Of a stretch of 64,000 nucleotides of DNA, positions 60,956 through 64,000 are shown piece after piece. Made by a program: the position numbers and the translations under genes. The notes below the pieces were generated by a model. That model ran no database searches, had not been told where the DNA came from, and worked only from the letters and a program-made list of their open reading frames with translations. The stretch is taken from assembly GCA_018333075.1 (NCBI GenBank), contig BORH01000017.1, positions 1-64,000 of the forward strand. The letters are read 5' to 3'. How positions within the stretch are numbered: position 1 is the stretch's first letter; each line of letters starts with the position of its first letter. This DNA comes from Heyndrickxia sporothermodurans. Lineage in GTDB: Bacteria > Bacillota > Bacilli > Bacillales > Bacillaceae_C.

Positions 60956-61708
60956 TTACTCCTTAATGGCTATATAAATATCAACTTGTGCTTGCTCGGG
61001 ATTTGCACAACGTTCATCATACAGTTCAAAATCACCTGTGTATGTGCGTTCCACTTTAGCTGTTTCAAACCATTTCCAAATATCCATCCAAGCCATCGGT
61101 ATAATTTCATTCATTTTACCAACCTTTGTTGTAAACACAGCATAAGTAGAGGCTGGAATCGATTTACTGACTAAATCATTAGATAAATTCCCTGTATTCT
61201 CAACTTTAGTACCGATTGAGAAATCATAATCTCCATTGAAATCACTTTCATAATCTGAATAGAGTGCGATTGTTTCACTTGGTTTTACCTGATTTTGTAT
61301 TTGATCAGTTATCCTCTGACTAAAATACCGATCCCACATTTTTGGAATTTCTCCATTTGGAGTTGCTTCCACCGCATTGTTTGACCGAGTACAAATACCG
61401 CTAAATAAAAAGCCTTGTTTAAACACAAATCGCGGCTCGTCAATTGGTTCATCCTTTCTCCAACGTTTTAGAAATGGCATTGTTTTTTGTAATAGAGCGA
61501 ATGCCTCTTCTTCTTTCATCCCGTTTTCCACCATGAATGGGACACAAAATTGAATCATCTCATCCATTGCCATATCTGGTTGTTTGAACTTTCCATCCTG
61601 ATAGCAATAAATACAATACTCTTGATTTTTCTCTCCTGATGCTTCTGTTCCTAAAAGCGAGCTTTCTGTAATTGGCATTCCACAGCTTTGACAAAATACT
61701 TGATTCAT
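60956..61708 (-). CDS. Zinc-ribbon plus GyrI-like effector-binding protein
   Basis: A 250-residue protein. Residues 1-90 are a putative zinc ribbon with cysteines in FCQSCGMPI and EYCIYCYQDG. The C-terminal 150 residues have the GyrI/AraC-type effector-binding pattern, with YSDYESDFNGDYDFSIGTKVEN, IPASTYAVFTTKVG and WKWFETAKVERTYTGDFELYDER. Such domains bind small organic molecules or drugs. GAGGTTGAGATTG lies before the ATG. A WYL regulator gene lies 90 bases upstream in the same direction and a palindrome covers the -35 position, so the regulator probably controls this gene. Confidence 0.87.
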   Translation of the reverse strand: MNQVFCQSCGMPITESSLLGTEASGEKNQEYCIYCYQDGKFKQPDMAMDEMIQFCVPFMVENGMKEEEAFALLQKTMPFLKRWRKDEPIDEPRFVFKQGFLFSGICTRSNNAVEATPNGEIPKMWDRYFSQRITDQIQNQVKPSETIALYSDYESDFNGDYDFSIGTKVENTGNLSNDLVSKSIPASTYAVFTTKVGKMNEIIPMAWMDIWKWFETAKVERTYTGDFELYDERCANPEQAQVDIYIAIKE

Positions 61709-61752
61709 TTCAATCTCAACCTCCTTTTTTCACTATTATACGAACCCTAACT

Positions 61753-61768
61753 TGACATCCTTATGTCA
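61753..61768 (-). promoter_or_regulatory. Palindromic operator before the zinc-ribbon gene
   Basis: TGACATCCTTATGTCA is a 6-4-6 inverted repeat. On the minus strand a TATAAT -10 box lies about 18 bases further on, while the -35 position inside the palindrome is poor (TAAGGA), as seen at activator-dependent promoters. The adjacent WYL regulator is the obvious candidate to bind it. Confidence 0.65.
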
Positions 61769-61797
61769 GGTTCAAAAAATAATTTTTTGAAGCAGGT

Positions 61798-62718
61798 TCA
61801 TTTATATTTATCCATCATCTTCATTAGTAACTGTGATACCTTTTCCCTTACATACTCTGGTTCAATCACTTCAATTCGATCCGCAAAACTAAATAAAAAT
61901 CGGTACATTCCCTCATCATCAGGCATTTCTGTTTTAACATATAGTTTCCCTAACGCATCCTTTATGATGTTCTCGACACCGAACATTTCTTCCATCATTG
62001 CTAAATCACTAGATTCAAAGGCAAGAGTTAATACGGTTGTTTGTTCAGGCTGATACCATGCCTTATCCCATGGAGACTCGTTAATTTCAATTTCTTTTCT
62101 TTCAAACTTTTTGTTCAGAATCGTGAGGTCCTTCATTCTAGCAATCTTGAACAAACGGAAATCCTTTTTAAATAAACAAAATGCATATAAATACCAGGAT
62201 TGTCCTTTTAGAACGATTGTATGGGGTTCTACTTTGCGTTCTGAATGCTCACCCACACTGTTTGAATAGAGAAAATGTATGCATAAAGATGACTCAACCG
62301 CTTCCTTTAATCTAGATACCTTATCTTTTAATATAGGATTTCCACCCCATGGACTGAAGTCGATAAAGATTGATTCAATTGATGGTTTTTCATTAGTAAT
62401 TCCTTTTAATTTTTCCAATACAGCCGCAGCATGCATGTCCTGATAAGAGGTAGAAATACTCTTTAATGCGATCGAAATCGCACTTAACTCATCCCTGGTT
62501 AGTACATGCTTATCCATCCTATAGCCTTCAATTAATCCGATTCCTCCATTTTGACCTTGATAGGTGACAATGGGAATTCCCGCTTGATTAAGCGAATCAA
62601 TATCTCGATAAATCGTCCTAACTGACACATCAAACATTTCAGCTAGCTCTTGGGCCTGCACTCGACGTTGGTTTATCAAAATCATCGTTATCGCTAATAA
62701 TCTGTCTAGTTTCATCAA
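61798..62718 (-). CDS. WYL-domain transcription regulator (YafY/YobV type)
   Basis: A 306-residue regulator. The N-terminal winged helix reads MKLDRLLAITMILINQRRVQAQELAEMFDVSVRTIYRDIDSLNQAGIPIV, followed by the WYL sensing domain (HTIVLKGQSWYLYAFCLFKKDFRLFKIARMKDLTIL) and a C-terminal WCX segment. WYL domains bind nucleic acid or small ligands. AGGAGAATAGTTG precedes the ATG. It sits upstream of a zinc-ribbon/effector-binding gene on the same strand and probably regulates it through the palindrome at 61753-61768. Inducer unknown. Confidence 0.9.
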   Translation of the reverse strand: MMKLDRLLAITMILINQRRVQAQELAEMFDVSVRTIYRDIDSLNQAGIPIVTYQGQNGGIGLIEGYRMDKHVLTRDELSAISIALKSISTSYQDMHAAAVLEKLKGITNEKPSIESIFIDFSPWGGNPILKDKVSRLKEAVESSLCIHFLYSNSVGEHSERKVEPHTIVLKGQSWYLYAFCLFKKDFRLFKIARMKDLTILNKKFERKEIEINESPWDKAWYQPEQTTVLTLAFESSDLAMMEEMFGVENIIKDALGKLYVKTEMPDDEGMYRFLFSFADRIEVIEPEYVREKVSQLLMKMMDKYK

Positions 62719-62794
62719 CTATTCTCCTATTCCGTTTTTATCTTATCCAAATTTTACTATATAATTGTCGTCTTTTTCATTCATAAAAATAAAA

Positions 62795-62827
62795 GAGCCG
62801 ATTTCAGCACTAAGCTAAAACCGGTTC
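62795..62827 (-). terminator. Terminator of the potD operon
   Basis: On the minus strand GAACCGGTTTTAGC pairs with GCTGAAATCGGCTC (two mismatches) and is followed by TTTTATTTTT, six bases after the potD stop. Confidence 0.8.
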
Positions 62828-62832
62828 CTATG

Positions 62833-63906
62833 TTATTTTCTATGCATTTTAAATTCTAAAAAAAGTTCGTTATAGTGTGCAAGCATTCTTTTTCCAAGGT
62901 TGGCATAAACCTCGAGACCTTCGGCTTTATCTAAATCAGGATAAAAACGTTTGTCCTCTGATACTTCCTTAGGCAAATAGTTTAATGCCCCCTCATTTGG
63001 AGTAGAATATCCTACATACTCTGCATTTGCTGCAGCATTTTTTGGATCGAGCATAAAGTTAATAAATTTATGGGCTCCATCAATATTTTTTGCTGTTTTT
63101 GGAATGACAATATTATCGAACCAAAGATTGGAGCCTTCTTTTGGAACAACATAGTCTAACTTTTCATTCTCACTAATAATTTCATTCGCATCTCCAGACC
63201 AAACAACACCTACTGCTGCTTCTTCATTCGCAAGAAGCATTTTAATTTCGTCTCCAACTATCGCTTTTACATTTGGTGTTAGTTTATCCAGCTTACGCTT
63301 CGCCTCTTGTAAATGAGCTTCATTTGTATCATTCAATGAGTAATGGAGACTATTCAGCCCCATTCCAATCACTTCACGTGCTCCATCAGCAAGAAGAATT
63401 TGATTATGCAAATCCTTATCCCATAAATCATTCCAGCTTGTTATTTTTTTCCCATTTAATAAGCTGGGGTTATATACAATTCCAACCGTTCCCCAAAAAT
63501 AGGGAATAGAATATTTATTATTTTCGTCAAAAGATAAGTCAAGGAAGCGTGGATTAATATATTTTAAATTGGGTAGCTTTGAATGATCAATTGGAAGCAG
63601 CAATTTTTCTTCCTTCATTTTCTCAATTGCATACTCAGAAGGCACGGCAACATCAAAAGTTGTTCCTCCCTGCTCAATCTTTGTCATCATCGCTTCATTT
63701 GAATCAAAGGTTTGATAAATAACTTTAATCCCTGTTTCCTTTTCAAACTTCTTAATTAGCTTAGGCTCAATATAGTCTCCCCAGTTATAGACTGTTAAAG
63801 TGTTTCCACCTGATAGACCTTGGGATGAATTGAGTCGGTTTATAATAAATAGAATGGTAATTGACACGATAAAAATAGTCAAAAACACGCGTACAAGCTG
63901 CTTCAT
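62833..63906 (-). CDS. potD: Spermidine/putrescine ABC transporter substrate-binding protein
   Basis: A 357-residue polyamine-binding protein. After the N-terminal hydrophobic segment come TLTVYNWGDYIEPKLIKKFEKETGIKVIYQTFDSNEAMMTKI, FDVAVPSEYAIEKM, IPYFWGTVGIVYNP and the C-terminal LAHYNELFLEFKM, all typical of PotD. No cysteine stands after the hydrophobic segment (FLTIFIVSITILFIINRLNSSQG), so it lacks a lipobox and is probably anchored by an uncleaved helix. The start overlaps the potC stop as ATGA. It is the last gene of a pot operon that runs off the right edge. Confidence 0.93.
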   Translation of the reverse strand: MKQLVRVFLTIFIVSITILFIINRLNSSQGLSGGNTLTVYNWGDYIEPKLIKKFEKETGIKVIYQTFDSNEAMMTKIEQGGTTFDVAVPSEYAIEKMKEEKLLLPIDHSKLPNLKYINPRFLDLSFDENNKYSIPYFWGTVGIVYNPSLLNGKKITSWNDLWDKDLHNQILLADGAREVIGMGLNSLHYSLNDTNEAHLQEAKRKLDKLTPNVKAIVGDEIKMLLANEEAAVGVVWSGDANEIISENEKLDYVVPKEGSNLWFDNIVIPKTAKNIDGAHKFINFMLDPKNAAANAEYVGYSTPNEGALNYLPKEVSEDKRFYPDLDKAEGLEVYANLGKRMLAHYNELFLEFKMHRK

Positions 63907-64000
63907 TTTTTAACCCCCATTCCACTCTGGCGGTTATTGCGTTGATTGATAAAGTAATAGCTGATTACTAGCACGATTGTAAATAGGAAAATGAGTGTCG
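63903..64000 (-). CDS. potC: Spermidine/putrescine ABC permease PotC, C-terminal end
   Basis: The last 31 residues of a minus-strand gene cut by the window edge: TLIFLFTIVLVISYYFINQR then NNRQSGMGVKK. It shows the final membrane helix and basic tail of a PotC permease. The stop overlaps the potD start (ATGA). Position just upstream of potD makes PotC the natural identification; the short fragment alone would not prove it. Confidence 0.8.
   Translation of the reverse strand, partial: TLIFLFTIVLVISYYFINQRNNRQSGMGVKK

Noticed and set aside
1-64000. Mobile elements, prophage or defence islands
   Set aside because: No transposase, integrase, phage structural gene, toxin-antitoxin pair or restriction system was recognised; gene content and base composition look like ordinary chromosome apart from the two arrays.

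Overview
This window is chromosomal DNA from a low-GC, endospore-forming member of the Bacillaceae. The evidence is a GerA-type germinant-receptor operon, three GerPA/PF-type spore proteins, T-box leaders on the proS and glyQS aminoacyl-tRNA synthetase genes, c-di-AMP (ydaO-type) and lysine riboswitches, strong Shine-Dalgarno sites with some GTG and TTG starts, and genes matching Bacillus subtilis kimA, yvfRSTU, yfhF, yfhC and ykvA. I cannot name the genus from the sequence. I see no rRNA, tRNA, transposase, prophage or CRISPR.

Layout. 1-2.3 kb: spore proteins, an L,D-transpeptidase and an unknown protein. 2.3-5.6 kb: MFS transporter with an ArsR-type regulator, then a PP-loop ATPase. 5.6-11.1 kb: germinant-receptor operon in the order A, C, small D, B, B. 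11.3-17 kb: FMN-binding glutamate synthase-like protein, a VanRS-like two-component system with a D,D-carboxypeptidase, and a nucleoside transporter. 17-25 kb: small housekeeping and accessory genes, including cidA-cidB with a LysR regulator. 25-31 kb: ABC exporter with TetR regulator, a YodB/CatR-like redox regulator with a DoxX gene sharing its operator, an NlpC/P60 protein without its catalytic residues, and a helix-turn-helix protein fused to a degenerate F1-ATPase beta domain. 31-44 kb: a 21-bp repeat array, T-box-controlled proS, a TRAP-TAXI uptake operon, a 3D-domain wall protein, a Fur-box nitroreductase and tatA. 44-50 kb: kimA (c-di-AMP riboswitch), lysP (lysine riboswitch) and glyQS (T-box). 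50-55 kb: YceI, a BdbD-like thiol oxidoreductase, a cation-efflux protein, fabH and an MFS transporter. 55-64 kb: a second, larger 21-bp repeat array, a NERD protein, the yvfRSTU-like operon with an extra 52-residue gene, a WYL regulator next to a zinc-ribbon/effector-binding protein, and the end of a potCD polyamine operon.

The strongest unusual items are the helix-turn-helix/F1-beta fusion (29.9-31.0 kb), the inactivated NlpC/P60 protein (29.1-29.6 kb), the two unrelated 21-bp-periodic arrays, and the shared TACT-N7-AGTA operator in front of the regulator and DoxX genes. Starts were moved from the longest reading frame wherever a ribosome binding site clearly favoured an internal codon. All family calls come from reading the proteins by eye, without database searches.
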